A stretch of DNA of 64,000 nt from Saccopteryx bilineata (GCF_036850765.1 NC_089492.1:291608590-291672589), one strand, 5' to 3'; shown: positions 1 through 11,172, counted from the stretch's first letter. Notes: generated from the sequence alone by a model not told the origin. Program-made: numbers and translations.

Positions 1-2549
1 GACGAGGTGTCGGCCTGCAGACCCCTCTCCCTGACACACCGTGTGGCCCTACAGGTCCGACTGCATTTTGCTCAGGAGTGGAGCTGGGAGACGGGAGGTA
101 GGCAGGATGTGGGGGTGGGGGCACAAGGGTAAGTGCCCCTCTTGATTCCGCCCTGACAACATGCACCTCGGGCCACGACGCCTACCTACGGGTAGGCCGA
201 GAGCTGCAGACTGTTTGAGGACGCCACAGAGGGAAAGGTGGCCGGTGAGACCAGAGGAGGAGCACCAGAGAGCCGGGCTGGGCAGCAGGGTTCTCCTGCG
301 AAGCCAGCGCCAGGTAGGACCAGCATGGCCAGCCCCACAGGTGGCTGTGAGCACGGAAGCCTCCCAGCTCTCCCCCTCGAGACAAAGAGGGACAATGGTT
401 ATTTCTCACAGAGAGACCCCAGGTGCATCTCAGAGGGAGGCAGAGCAGGCTGCCCAAATTCTGGGGCCGGGGTCCCCGCTGAGGGCAGTAATGGCGCCCA
501 GGTCCCGGCACCTTCCTCTGTGGGTGGGGGTGTCACCAGTGACCAGTGCACTCAGGCAGCCCTCCCAGAGTGACAGGGCCAGGCGGCGGGGAGGGTCTGA
601 CCACCCAGGACTGCGGTCTGCAAAGCCATCGAGGGGTCCCAGGCAGCTAGCGAGGAAAGGGCCCTGAGCAGGACCCCTTAGTTCTTAGTTTTTTCCCTCC
701 CAAAATATACCAGTGGGGTATTTTCTGTAATGACAGGAGGCCGTCCTTCCTCTTACATGACACCACATGACACTCCCTCCCTCAGGGCTGCACACTGGGC
801 TGACCTGGGGTTTCAGACACACAGGAGATACAGTCCTTCCCCTGGATCTCACTTCTCAAAAATAAAAAAAAGAAAGAAAAGAAAATGTTTTAAACATCAC
901 TGCCATTTTCTTCTGTAAGAAGAAAAGAAGAAAGAGAAACAGAGACCAGGAGCTCGCACAAGCCCAGAGGGGGTCTTGGAGCCCCTAGTCGTTAACACCC
1001 CAACCGGTGGGCAGGGGCATTCCCAGTCCCCAGCTCAGACCCGCAACCCCTCTCCCTGGCTGACCAGAGCTCCCTGCGGCCCTAGCCCAAACAGCCAGTG
1101 AAACCAGAGCCCACCGAATTCAGGACACGTGGGCCAACACCGACCCCTCCTGAAAGAAGCCACAAACGTGCTGCGTGGCCTCCCCGGGCTCCCGTTGCAC
1201 TGACACTGTCCCTTCCTGTTCCTACTTAAAACGACAGGTGACCAAAGGTGCATGCAGGCTTCCATGTGTGTGCATGCGTGTCCACGTGTGTTCCCAGCCC
1301 CCATGAGATCGAATGAGAGATGTAGCAAGAGGCTGCATCCCAGACAGTCCGTGTGTCCTAAAGGAAATGTAAAAAAAAAAAAAAAAAAGATGGATCAGCA
1401 CCTGGCCTGACGGGGCCACCAAGGAAGCCCTCTCAGGAGCTGGCCAGGGCCACCTGTCTGGGCAGCACGGGGCGTGGTGGGGCATGGGCAGCAGGTGCCA
1501 CACCTGGGTAGCCCTCCCCAGCCTGTGCAACCTGCCAGGGCACCGGCTGGAAAAGCAGTGTCCCCTGCTTGCCACTCACGGCCTCTTTCCAGCACAGCTA
1601 GCAGACAAGGACATGAACTTCTCCGTCTCCTCCTTCGGTGACAAGGTATACAGGCAGCAAGGGAGTGCGCGGGGACAGGGAGCAAGCAGGAGGGCTCTCC
1701 GCGCAGGACACAGGCGGGAACCCCGGTGCCTAGCTTCCCACATCAGCCAGGCAGCTAGTCATTAGCGTGTTCACAGATGTTTTCACTCGGTTTTGCAAAT
1801 GGGCTCCAGGTCTAAGGCACGGCTGTTTGTTCTAGAAATCAGAAGGTCTTGCCTGGCCATGAAGGACGCCTGACCCCCCAACCCCCACCCCTCGCCCCGA
1901 GCTTCCTCCCCCCCATTCCTGGAGGACCAGACCAGACCCCACCAAGTGCCAGCAGAGGAGGGGCGCGCGGACACGCCTTCGGTTTCTCCGGAGCCTCGCT
2001 GTAAAATGTGTTCCTGGCTCCCGCAGGCGGATGGTTTTGCGAGTGCTCCAGACGCCCCCATGGGTGGCAAGTGCGCAGCGTGACCCCGAATTTTAAAGAA
2101 GCACATGTGTGATGCATGACCTGCCCCAGCTGAGCCCGAGGGCGGTTGGCTCCAGAGGGCCAGAAAAAAAATATCCCTTTCCACAGTGGCACACGGCTCC
2201 ATCACTGCCCACAACTGGGGAGGGGGGGTAGGCCAGGGTCTTGGCCAGGCAGCTGCGTGACCCCTGTTCAAGGGTCACCGCCACCATCCCCCACCCCGGC
2301 ACACTAAGAGGGTGGAGATGGGTCCCGGTCCTGTGAGGCAGCCAGGAAAGCCCTGACCGTGTCCCACCGTCTGTCGTGTTTCTCTGCTCCCCTCTGGCTC
2401 TCAAAAAACGAGGCCTTCATCTGCAGAATTCATCATCCCGGAAAGGTGGGCATCGCACGCCAGCACCCCCGCCCCCGCACTCCAGACCTGTACCCCGGCT
2501 TCCTCCTGGAGGCCGTGGAGGGTCCCGGCAGAGACCAGGCCCGGCTCTG
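1..2549. other. GC-rich non-coding stretch, no gene seen
   Basis: I see no recognisable gene, RNA or transposon here. The sequence is GC-rich, with overlapping chance open frames on both strands and no known domain. It contains an 18-bp poly(A) run at 1371-1388 and a short purine/pyrimidine-alternating patch near 1255-1300. A splice-like fragment near 1593-1645 is discussed among the rejected items. Confidence 0.6.
1371..1388. repeat. poly(A) homopolymer, 18 A
   Basis: Eighteen consecutive adenines follow AAGGAAATGT. No SINE or LINE body was recognised on either side, so this may be a simple homopolymer or the tail of an element too decayed to see. Confidence 0.8.
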
Positions 2550-2668
2550 CTATCTCCCTGATGACGTATGGTACAATTAGATCAATTTGACAATTTCCAT
2601 TATGGCTGATAAAATATTTATCGAGCTTTGGAGATGCTGTCTGATCCCTATACCATTTGTTCTGCTAA
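2550..2668. promoter_or_regulatory. AT-rich island, putative conserved enhancer
   Basis: This AT-rich block has abrupt GC-rich borders. It contains TGATGACGTA (CRE/AP-1-like), ACAATTAGATCAATTTG, TGATAAAATATTTATCG (a near-palindromic GATAA/TTATC pair) and GCTAAT. Such composition and motif density are typical of vertebrate developmental enhancers. Conservation itself was not tested. Confidence 0.45.
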
Positions 2669-2669
2669 T

Positions 2670-2699
2670 GGGGGGTGGGGGGCTGCGTGGGGGGTGGGG
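2670..2699 (+). other. G-quadruplex-forming tract
   Basis: Four G-runs of 4-6 separated by T, CTGCGT and T satisfy the G3+N1-7 pattern. The tract separates two AT-rich islands and could act as a structural or nucleosome boundary. That role is inference. Confidence 0.55.
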
Positions 2700-2754
2700 T
2701 GTGCTGAGGCGCAGACAGGCAGACAGAATGGGAGCGGAGGCTCCTCCCTGCCTC

Positions 2755-3165
2755 CCCATTAGGTTTGCAAATTGCAGGCACCGGCCATAAATTACCGGCC
2801 CAGCTCAGGGAGATTGATGCCCGGCTGACAGGGCAGGTAGGTGACTCATGATGACATTGTTTCACAGAATTCATCATGGCAGAAAGAGAAAATACCCTCA
2901 AATTGGCCCATACGTCTAAATATTAAGGAAGGGGAAGCCAGACAGCTGGAGGATGGTTTTGGTGAGAGAACTGGGAAATTGGGAAATGCAAAAAAAAAAC
3001 AACAACCAAAAACGTTTTCTATTATTTAACAAATCATCCTAATAATTCCCAGTGTTTCCTTTCGCTTGGGGAGATGCAGGGAGACCAGATGGCCAGAGCT
3101 CTCTTGCTGCCGTCAGTGGCATTTAATAAAGCATGTGGGGCACAGCCCCCTTTGTCACAGGGTTC
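2755..3165. promoter_or_regulatory. AT-rich island, putative conserved enhancer
   Basis: The block carries CCATTAGGTTTGCAAATTGC (octamer/CEBP-like), CCATAAATTACC, GGTGACTCATGATGACA (AP-1 TGACTCA), ACGTCTAAATATTAAGG, ATTATTTAACAAATCATCCTA and CATTTAATAAAGC. It differs sharply in composition from its GC-rich neighbours and has no coding signature. A regulatory role is inferred. Confidence 0.45.
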
Positions 3166-3504
3166 TCCTGTCCCGGGAAAAGGATGAAAACCTGGTGTCA
3201 GGGCCCGATGGGCACCTGTGTGCCACCTGAGTACCCACAGCAGCCAGCTTCCCTGTAGTGACCCATGGTGAGCGCAGTGTCCTCCAGCCATGCCCACCGC
3301 ACAGCCACTCCCCAGCGCCTTGGAAACAGAGGTGAAGACCGGACCCAGTGGGCTGCAGGATCCTGGGGTGCAGAGAGAGACTGCTCAGCTGTGGTCCCCA
3401 CCCACAACCTGGCCTTGCTGCTCTTCCTCTGGCAGCAAGTGTGGCCCTGGGCCGGCGGAGGTGGGCATCCCATGTCCCATTTCCGCAGCCCTGAGCCGGG
3501 CTGT

Positions 3505-3615
3505 GCGGGTAAAATGTTTGGCTACCGCGGATAAATAGCCCTTAATGAATTGCCCCCAAGTTAGCGAGACAACCTGGTTGTAACAACAAATGAAAAATAA
3601 ACACGTCACCGAGGG
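3505..3615. promoter_or_regulatory. small AT-rich island, putative enhancer
   Basis: GCGGATAAATAGCCCTTAAT (GATAA next to a homeobox-like word), TTAGCGAGACAACC, TTGTAACAACAAATG and AAAATAAACACGTCACC (FOX-like TAAACA and a CRE half-site) fall within about 100 bp. Motif density is the only support. Confidence 0.4.
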
Positions 3616-3819
3616 AGAGAAAACCGAGGTCTAGAGTCCGGTTCCCAGCAGAGAGGAGAGGACAGGGGGCAGGCACGGAGGGAGGCTAGGGGTTGGAGCC
3701 CTGAGCCCCCCCCCTACCCCCGCACGGCTGGCCTGGGCCCTCTGGAGGCTGCTGGGCTTGGTCTTGTCTGTCCCTGGCTGGGGCCCCTGTGTGAGCCCTC
3801 GGTAGCCACGGGTCTCCTC

Positions 3820-4110
3820 GGAAGGCCGCGACGCAGAGTAATTAAATTAAATTGATGCTGTCCCTGCTTTGAGGCCACCCTTGATTTAAGGCCAGAAAAG
3901 GAAGCAATTAAATTTAATAAAAACCAGGTTCCTAAACAAAGATATATGGCCGGAGCAGCCATCCGGAGCCGGCATCCGCCCGAGAGGGACCAAGTTGGGT
4001 GCCGCCGACGTCGGGTTTGGAATAAAAGAAATAATCGCTCTCCAGAGGTTGTTCCTAACACGCGGCTTTAAAACATGGGTCTCGCTAACAACTTTGTCAA
4101 AAACCCAGAA
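3820..4110. promoter_or_regulatory. AT-rich island with homeodomain motifs, putative enhancer
   Basis: The block has TAATTAAATTAAATTG near its left end and CAATTAAATTTAATA 50 bp later. These form an imperfect inverted repeat (13 of 15 positions). They are followed by AACAAAGATATATGG, TTTGGAATAAAAGAAATAAT and TTTAAAACATGGG. The island ends directly beside a G-quadruplex tract. No coding signature is visible. Confidence 0.5.
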
Positions 4111-4126
4111 CAAACCGTCTTTTCTC

Positions 4127-4155
4127 GGGATGGGGCGGGGGTGGGGGTGGGGGGG
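4127..4155 (+). other. G-quadruplex-forming tract
   Basis: At least four G-runs of 3-7 are separated by single or double bases, the classic G4 pattern. It directly abuts the 3820-4110 island. Confidence 0.6.
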
Positions 4156-6319
4156 TGGTGTGCTCATCACCAGGGCGGACGCCTGTAACTGGAAGCAGAC
4201 AGACAGCCATAATCAGAGGTCAGGGTGCGTGGTCCCGGGGATGGGGAGATGGGACAGCCCAGGGACTGGGGGTGAGGAACGGAAGGTGGCCAGAGTCTGG
4301 GTACGCCTCCTGCTGAGACCAGAGCAGCCATGCCCAGGTCCACCCCGGAGCCCCGAGCCACACTCAGCGCAGGAGTTCTGGGGAGCAGCTCCCCTTCCTG
4401 TGACCAGCATGGACCTGTGCACCGCCTCCAAGGCGGGTCCTCTGGTCCTGAAAAGTTCTGCGCTCGTGACAATGAGAGACGCCTTTCAGCTCAGGCAGAG
4501 GGAAAGTGAACCTCGGGGAACCTAGCTGACAATGCTGGCGATTTACTCACAATGGCATTAAGGATGAGTGTGAGCTGGCCATCCTCAAAGACGGGGCACT
4601 GCGGGATGTGCCCAGAAGGGGTGTCCGGAGGATCTGGAGCCCCAACTAGACCTGCACCCCTCCCCAGAGAGAGGCTCTGACCCCTCGCTCTCTGGCTGGG
4701 TGACTGGCATTCACCGGCACATTGCCTCTCAGTCTGGTGCCAGGCACCCCAGAGTCACCGTGGGAGGCCCCCATGTGTTCCTTCCGGGGTCCTCATAAAA
4801 ATGTCTGGCTGGGGGCGGGGGTGGAGGGGCAGGGCTCCATCGAGAGGGAGGAGGAATTCCTGCATGTGTTTCCCTAGGGAGGGCAAGGACCCAGGATGCG
4901 CAGGGGTGGTGCAGGCAGGGCACGAGCGTGGGACATCTCTGTCCCCCGATATCTCAGCCACCAGCCCCCTCCAACCGGAGAAATTCAGGAAAGTGCAAAC
5001 ATGGCCGGGTGTAGAAGTCCCCAGCCAGGATTAGTCCCAGGGACACTGGTTCTTTGAGCACCGGCTCCTAAGCCACTCGGAAGAACAGAAGCCCCATTAT
5101 CTTATCCCAAAGGTCAAAGCTGCACGCCCACGGCACCGGGACTCTGCCGTAGGGGAGAGAGAGGGCAGCGCGGGAGCGGCTTTGCTCCCCCTTCTTACTA
5201 ACAATCATGAAACAGCAGAGGACTAGAGAAACCACTGGCCAGCCCCGGCCTGGCCCCGGTGTCGGGCTCATCTCCAAGGTCCTCCACGACCTCCTCCTAA
5301 CAGACAGCTCAGTGACCACACAACCACATGCCCCCACACCAACTGCAAGGACTATGGGCACCCCAGTACCTGCTGGGCTGGGCAGGACTTCTACAACTAC
5401 CTGGAACTTTCCAGGCCTTCTTGGTGGCCTTGTAGCCCCTGACTCCCACACATCTCAGTGCCTCTGGGGCCGACGGCAGAGCAGCCCTGGGGACGTTTGG
5501 TTCCAGAACCAGGGTGACTTGTCAGCTGGTTTGAATCAGGGCACTTTAAAGGGACCCTGAGCCATCTTAGCACTGGGGGTGCTCAGCCTGGAAACCACCG
5601 ACACTGGGAGGTCCCAGCACTGGGTGCTGCAGCCCACAGGTGGTGGCCCCGTGCCTTGGCCAGGAAATGAGAGAGATGGGACATTTCTACTGTTAGGGTC
5701 ATTTCTGTGAGCACTCCCTGTAGGAAACCTGTGTCCCAGCCGCTGCGTGGGGATGAGAAGGCACCTCAGGGTATAACCACCCGAGGTGGAAACCCTTCTC
5801 GAGCCTTTCTCTATTCATCACGGAAAGTCTCCACCCTCCTCCACACACCTTCACGAGGCTGCCTCCTCCAGGGAGACCTCCTAGATGGCCCGTCTGGACC
5901 TGACCACATCTGGTGCGACTGATAGCACCTCCCTGGCTCGTAGACCTGGGAACATTCTGGGCTGTGTGATAGAAGCATCCTCAGGACTGCCCGGGGGGCT
6001 TGGAGTGGCATTGGTAGTGTCCTCCTGGCAGCCACCACTGTCCCCAGCCCTTATCTCACACACATGATGAGGCTTTGCAGGACGGAGGAGGCCAGCTTTG
6101 CATTCCTTGCTCCCTACGCGACAGGCTCGCGTCTAAATCTGCACCGTGTGACCACCTCACATGCTGGCTCTGGGGCCAGGTGGCCACGAGGTCAGAGAGA
6201 GGGGAGAGGAGCCTGGGGGCCGCCGAGGGTGCTACCACATAAACGGCCCTAGTCTTGGTACCCTGGGTGGCCCAGGCTGGAAAGCCGGACGTGGGGGGCA
6301 GCAGTGAGCAGCTGGAGGC

Positions 6320-6405
6320 GAACCAGGCTGGGGCTGGACTCCTGGTGCCTGAACCTCAGGGCGGCCTCTCTCTTGACTCAGTTTCCCCACCTGTCTGGTG
6401 ACCCA
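6320..6405 (+). mobile_element. MIR SINE fragment
   Basis: The order of words resembles the MIR core and 3' part: GGGCTGGACTCCTGGTGCCT, then TTGACTCAGTTTCCCCACCT (compare the MIR CTCAGTTTCC-CATCTGTAAA segment). It is old and diverged, with no flanking duplication visible. Confidence 0.55.
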
Positions 6406-6844
6406 CAGTGTGGGTAAGAGCCCTGGAGGGCTGAGACCTTCCTCCACACGAGCCCTTCCCAGCCCAGAGCCAGGGCAAGAGCACTCACAGTGCAGAGCTC
6501 CCTGTGGTGACCAGGCCAGCATGAGGCCACAGTCTGGCTCCCACCATCCATGGCGCTGGGCAGGATGGAGTATTTACTGCAGGCTGTCCAAAGGAGGGGC
6601 TCGCATGCTGGGGAGCAGTGCTCGATCATCCACAGAGCAGCAAGGGTGGGGCGGCAGGGGCCACAGGGAACGACGTCTGATAAGGCTCATTCTCTGTCCG
6701 CTCCCAGCCCTGGGAACTGCCCAGAGACACCCATCTCTGAGGCCTCAGAGTTGGCCTGCCAGGGCTGTGGACACAGGTACGGGGATGGGGGGCATTGTGC
6801 CCCCCAAAGTAGGAACCGACTTCTCTGCAACTCCACAAGACAAT

Positions 6845-6960
6845 GACAATAACAGTGGTGGGCAAAGGCCCGGGACACACCAGGCCTGGGTTCAAATCCT
6901 GGCCTCCCTACTTCCCCCTGCCCATCCTTGCAGAAATGACCCGCCTCCCTCGGCCCTTCC
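6845..6960 (+). mobile_element. MIR SINE fragment (5' half and core)
   Basis: AACAGTGGTGGGCAAAGGCC is followed by CAGGCCTGGGTTCAAATCCT and GGCCTCCCTACTT. This matches the tRNA-derived head of MIR, whose B-box region reads GGGTTCGAATCCTGGC. Position and order agree with a plus-strand insertion. Confidence 0.65.
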
Positions 6961-7499
6961 TCGTCCGCCCTTGGGACTCACCGGCATGATGTGAGGACAC
7001 CCGGTGGTGTGCAAAGGTGCAACCCTGGGAGCGTCGCCCAGAGACCCCACCCTGGAGGCCTTACTCTCACCTTCGCTGCCACTAGCCAGCCTGGGGTAGG
7101 GGACCTGGGTTGGCAGCGGCTTTCATCTTTCCCTAGGCACCCAGTCATAGGGACACCTTGTGTTGGCATCAGCCCTGCCTGGGTGCAAGGGCCCCCCTGA
7201 CGTCCCTGGGGGCAGCTCTGAGGCCCCCGGCTGGCCCTGCCTGGTGTCCTGTGGCTCCCCAACAATGCAAGCACTGCATGTCCCCGCACCTGGATGGTTA
7301 ACTTCAGCTGCTGGAAAAGTAAAAGGCGATGCCTCTTGCTCCCTGTCTGAGCTGTGGCCACCAGCACCCCGGCGGTGGCCCCTGTCCCCTCCACAGGTCC
7401 ACCCTCTCTGGGCTGAGGCAAGGCCCCGAGGAGGGGTCGGTCCCAGGGGGACAGCACAGGAGACCGGGCCCGGGGAGCAGAGGGTAGAGGAGAGTTAGG

Positions 7500-7700
7500 G
7501 CGGCCAGTCCAGGGCTGAACAATGCCGAGACCTGTTTCTCGGGGTAACCCGACCCTGTAATTACACCTAAGCCCCGGGGGTGCTCGGGGCCACAATGCCG
7601 GTGCTCGGCAGAGAGCCGGGGAAGAGACCCTTTGATTGTCATTGCCGTGCCTGGCACATTGTGTCAGGTGGGGGTCCGGTTACCGGGTTCACAGCTGGCG
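7500..7700. promoter_or_regulatory. putative conserved element
   Basis: The block includes TGTAATTACACC (a palindromic homeodomain site), CCCTTTGATTGTCATTGCC (TCF/LEF-type CTTTGAT at 7630-7636 next to a SOX-like word) and TGGCACATTGTGTCAGG. CpGs such as GGTTACCGGG are retained, which is unusual for neutral mammalian DNA. Confidence 0.4.
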
Positions 7701-7789
7701 TGTCACCTGCCCCGCCTCGGAGGGGGAGGTCCCGCCAGCTCCGCAGCCTTGGCGGCGGCTGCAGCGGGGGCCCGCTATGAAAGCCCCTT

Positions 7790-7880
7790 CCCGGGCCAGC
7801 AGCGAGCTCATTGTTTGCCCTCAGATAAGGAATATGGCCTCATGTGTTTTCTTTTCTTGAGAAAATGTCGGGCCCAAGGA
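7790..7880. promoter_or_regulatory. putative conserved element with SOX and GATA cores
   Basis: ATTGTTT (7810-7816) and GATAAG (7824-7829) lie close together, followed by AATATGGCCTCATGTG and TTTTCTTTTCTTGAG. The block is distinct in composition from the flanking GC-rich DNA. Confidence 0.35.
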
Positions 7881-8389
7881 CGGTGTCTGTGGGACAGGAA
7901 GGGCCAGGCGCAGGGGAAGGTCCCCGTGGGTTTGCCTTCCCACCCACATCTCTCCCCAGAGAGACACCCCCCCACCTGCTCTCAGCCTGGTCGGGGGGCC
8001 ACAGAGACCGATGACCACAGCTGGTCACCGTCCAGGCCATCGGGGTCCTCCAGATCAATATAAGGACGACTGGGTTCACACCCTTCTTCCCTGGCAGGGC
8101 TGGGTTAGAGCTCTATGGACATTCGTCCTGTTTCTGGGGCTCTGCAGTGCCTCCCCCTCCAATAAATGGACAGCCTAGCTCTGCCAGGAGAACACCCCTG
8201 CTCCCTGCAGCCCCTGACCCTGTAGGTGGCCTGTAGGCCGCTGCCAACCAGCACGCCGGCATCTAATCTCGGCTAATACTGCCGGGTCCCCCACCCTGTG
8301 CGGGTGGTGGGCTCCGGGGCGCCCCACGCGGGCTCCACGGTCAGGCCCCCCCACCAGACAAAAGAGGGTCTGTTCGCTGCCTCTGCCTC

Positions 8390-8540
8390 ATCGCGGCTTA
8401 AGGACATTTTTGTCATTTTTGACCAGCTAATGTCTTGAAAAAGAAAATAAGTTGCTTAATCGCTTTACGTTTAATCTTCGCCAGTTTTGAACACGGTAGG
8501 TGCCAATGCTGACCTCCCTGGACCAATTAGGTCAAGGCCC
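8390..8540. promoter_or_regulatory. AT-rich island, putative conserved enhancer
   Basis: CATTTTTGTCATTTTTGACC, CAGCTAATGTCTTG, GTTGCTTAATCGCTTTACG, TTTAATCTTCGCC and CCAATTAGGTCAAGG (homeodomain core plus a nuclear-receptor half-site) are packed into 150 bp. The flanks are GC-rich with no open-frame support. Confidence 0.45.
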
Positions 8541-10074
8541 CTGCTGGCCACAGGTCTTTTCCTGTCCCCTCTCTTTAGGGGAGGCGGGCTACACGGGCCC
8601 CTACAGGTGGTCCCAACCGTGGACGTGACCTCCTCCTTCCAGAGGTCCTGAAGCCAAGGCCACGGGGACGGGACGGTAAGATTCCTTAAACGTTGCCGGC
8701 ACTGTCCTGACTGTGAACCCCTCTTCCCCGCCTCCCAAACACGGTTCGGGCTGTGCCCTCTGCCCAGCCAGCTTCTTGTCTGTAAGAATCAAGATGCCAT
8801 GTTCCAGGGAATGTTCTGGACTCCAGCTCAGCCATCCAGCCCGTCCCACATGGTTTCCATTATCTGGGAAGTTCTGGGCATGGCCCTCCCTTCCTGTCGG
8901 CCATTAGCTCCGGGGGTGGAGGGACTGGCCTGCGACACGCTCCTCTCAGGGCCCAGGCCACCATGAGCCCAGGTTTTTGGCCCCTGAACATTGGCTCATG
9001 TTCTGAGTGACCTCGGGGGAGCCGTTCACCTCTGCCAAATGGAGCAACGGGCTCCGTGCATCTCGGGTTTTGTCAACAGGCGATGAGCTTGCAGGGGGGT
9101 TTGCAGGCCGCCCCCTGGGGCCTGTGGTGGGTCATGGCAACAGGTGGGGAAGGGCCTGGAATTGCCTCCATTGGTGGTGGGTGCTGTGGCCAGTCCTGCC
9201 CTGCGTGGCCACCCGCTGCCCAGACTCAGTGAAGATGTCCTCTGGGGAAGACCTCACTGCTCCCCGGCCCTCACCCAAGGGCCGGTTGCTGGTTGCCACC
9301 TCAAGTCATCTCCGCGAATAACACACCCAAGTTGTCCTTCTGGTCTGTGCCGGGAGAGGGCAAGTGTGGCCACCACCCCGGGGCCTCGTGGTCATCTACC
9401 TACCAAGCCAGCCAGGTGACACAGGACAGTCCCCAGTCGCTGATGCAGACACACCTGCCGCAGACCTCATGTTTAAGTTCCTCTGTATTGTGCCCAGCGT
9501 GACCTGTGAAAGGTCACCGCATGGAAACCCAGCTCAGTGTCCATCCCAGCCCCCTGTTCTCAATTTGGGGCAGAAGTATATAGCATTTATGCGTGCAAGA
9601 GGTGGCACTTGGGCACGCACACTTGGCCAGCAGTCTCGCCTACGCCACCCAGCCTGGCTTGTGTCTGTTCAGAGAATGCGGCCCCAAAAGACGAGTCTAG
9701 TTCAAAACGACGCATCCTTTCTCTGTCAAGGAGCAGAGGTGTTGACTTGTCAAGGCGAACACGGGACAGCGTGCTTCCAGAATACTGGGGGCAGGGGAGG
9801 GTGTGATGGAGGGAGGTGGAGAACCCCCCCCAATGCCATGTTCACCTGGTGTGCAGGATCTGAGTGTTAAACGACGCATGGTGCCACCTATCTGCCTCCC
9901 GGGGCATATGTGCTCCCCTGGAAGGTTCCAGAATATTCCAGACAATTCTGTGAGGCCAGGCCCCCCCCACACACATGCACCCAAAACCGGGCTCTGACTA
10001 GACCCAGTTTCCTGTCCACCCTCCACCCAGCAGCCTCCCCTCCTCTCCTGCTGGCCGGAGAGTAATCTGGGCAG
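8541..10074. other. GC-rich non-coding stretch
   Basis: No gene was recognised. A diverged MIR-like word (GAGTGACCTCGGGGGAGCC then TTCACCTCTGCC) occurs at about 9005-9045. Otherwise there are only chance open frames. Confidence 0.5.
8990..9060 (+). mobile_element. possible MIR fragment
   Basis: The words CTGAGTGACCTCGGGGGAGC and GTTCACCTCTGCC resemble the MIR core GTGACCTTGGGCAAG and TTAACCTCTCTG. The fragment is short and diverged, so this call is tentative. Confidence 0.35.
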
Positions 10075-10515
10075 AGACCAGGGCCGGTGTCCAGATCCCG
10101 ACACTTCTGTAAACACTGTTGAAATAATAAGACGATATAATGACCACACTTTTTTTTTTTTCAGTCCATGGCCATGTTGCCTTCTTCCTGGTTCCAACAT
10201 CCGCCATGCCGGGCACCGCCTGTGGGCTGCTCCTGGGGCCTAGACCCCCCCACCTCAAACTCAGAGAAATAAGTTCAGACCTTGAAAAAGTGCCTTTAAC
10301 ACCCCACTGTGGCCCTGATCACTCATTTCCCAACTATATAATTAGTACATAATGCACTCTCTCCTCCAAATTAAATAGCAGTAATTGGGTTTTTATAAAA
10401 ACAAAAAACGAACTTAAATCCTAAACCCTTTGGGGAAAAAAAATTGCCATTGTTTACATATTAAACGGACTAGCATTTTTAAGTATTAGGGGGCTAATTG
10501 AACAGGCTTATCTAG
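10075..10515. promoter_or_regulatory. AT-rich islands, putative conserved enhancer
   Basis: The stretch comprises an AT-rich part at 10090-10150 (GTAAACACTG, TTGAAATAATAAGACG), a GC-richer gap, and a strong AT-rich part at 10310-10515. The latter has AACTATATAATTAGTAC, AAATTAAATAGCAG, TAATTGGG, CCATTGTTTACATATTAAAC (SOX/FOX-like) and GGGGCTAATTGAACAGGC. No coding potential is apparent. Confidence 0.45.
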
Positions 10516-10804
10516 GACTGAGGCCACAGAGGCAGGGCCCAGAGGGAGGGGGGAGGCCCTCCCTCCAAACAGCGAGCAGGGGAAAAGGCCACTCCTGGAT
10601 GGATGTCGGGGAGGGACAGCACCAGAGCCCCAGGACAGCCCATCAGTCCTGGCAAAGCTGAGGCCACAGCCACCCCATGACATCTGCTGAGCTGCTCCAA
10701 CCACCAGCCTCGCCTGCCACCCAATAGCACCCCACCCCGACGGGGACGGCCACCCCCACATCCCCGGAGAGCAGGGCACACAGAGGTCGAGAGACAGAAA
10801 GCCG

Positions 10805-11172
10805 CTGCGTTCCCAGTGGCATGCAAATATTTGCTCACGGGTTCTAGAGCGGCCACCTTACACATAGTCTCCACATCGGGGGCCATGCGAAATAAAAGCA
10901 TTTTAATGATTTCCACTTTGACAATTTATTTTCTATTATTTTCATGTGATAAAAATCCTTGGAAGTATCGGGGTGAGGAATGGGGTGGGGTGGGGGTGGG
11001 GCTACGAATGAAACTGACAAAATTTTTGTGAAGACCGTTTTGTTTTTTTTTTAAAAAAACCACCTTAACTAAACAGGGAGACGTATCATGTGCCTAAATG
11101 AGAAGAACTAAATCATAAAGCTTGCCATCCCTCCCCTAATTTTCACCTAAAAACAGGAAATAAGATGAAAGA
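10805..11172. promoter_or_regulatory. AT-rich island, left part, interrupted by a SINE
   Basis: CATGCAAATATTTGC (octamer ATGCAAAT), CGAAATAAAAGCATTTTAAT, ACTTTGACAATTTATTTTC and ATTTTCATGTGATAAAAATC are followed by AT-rich sequence up to 11172. A G-quadruplex tract (10982-11001) sits inside. The block continues as AT-rich DNA beyond the SINE at 11182-11454. Confidence 0.45.
10982..11001 (+). other. G-quadruplex-forming tract in an AT-rich island
   Basis: Four runs of 4-5 G separated by single T bases form a compact G4 motif. It stands out because the surrounding 350 bp is AT-rich. Confidence 0.65.

Larger units (their letters stand above)
4160..7499. other. GC-rich non-coding stretch with MIR remnants
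   Basis: I see no gene. A small AT-leaning patch at about 4520-4580 (GGCGATTTACTCACAATGGC) may be a minor conserved element. Two MIR fragments are listed separately. The rest is GC-rich sequence with chance open frames on both strands. Confidence 0.55.

Noticed and set aside
1593..1645. Exon-like 53-bp segment with an upstream CTCTTTCCAG and downstream AAG-GTATAC
   Set aside because: Splice-like signals of this quality occur often by chance in 64 kb. The short peptide matches nothing I know, and there is no partner exon.
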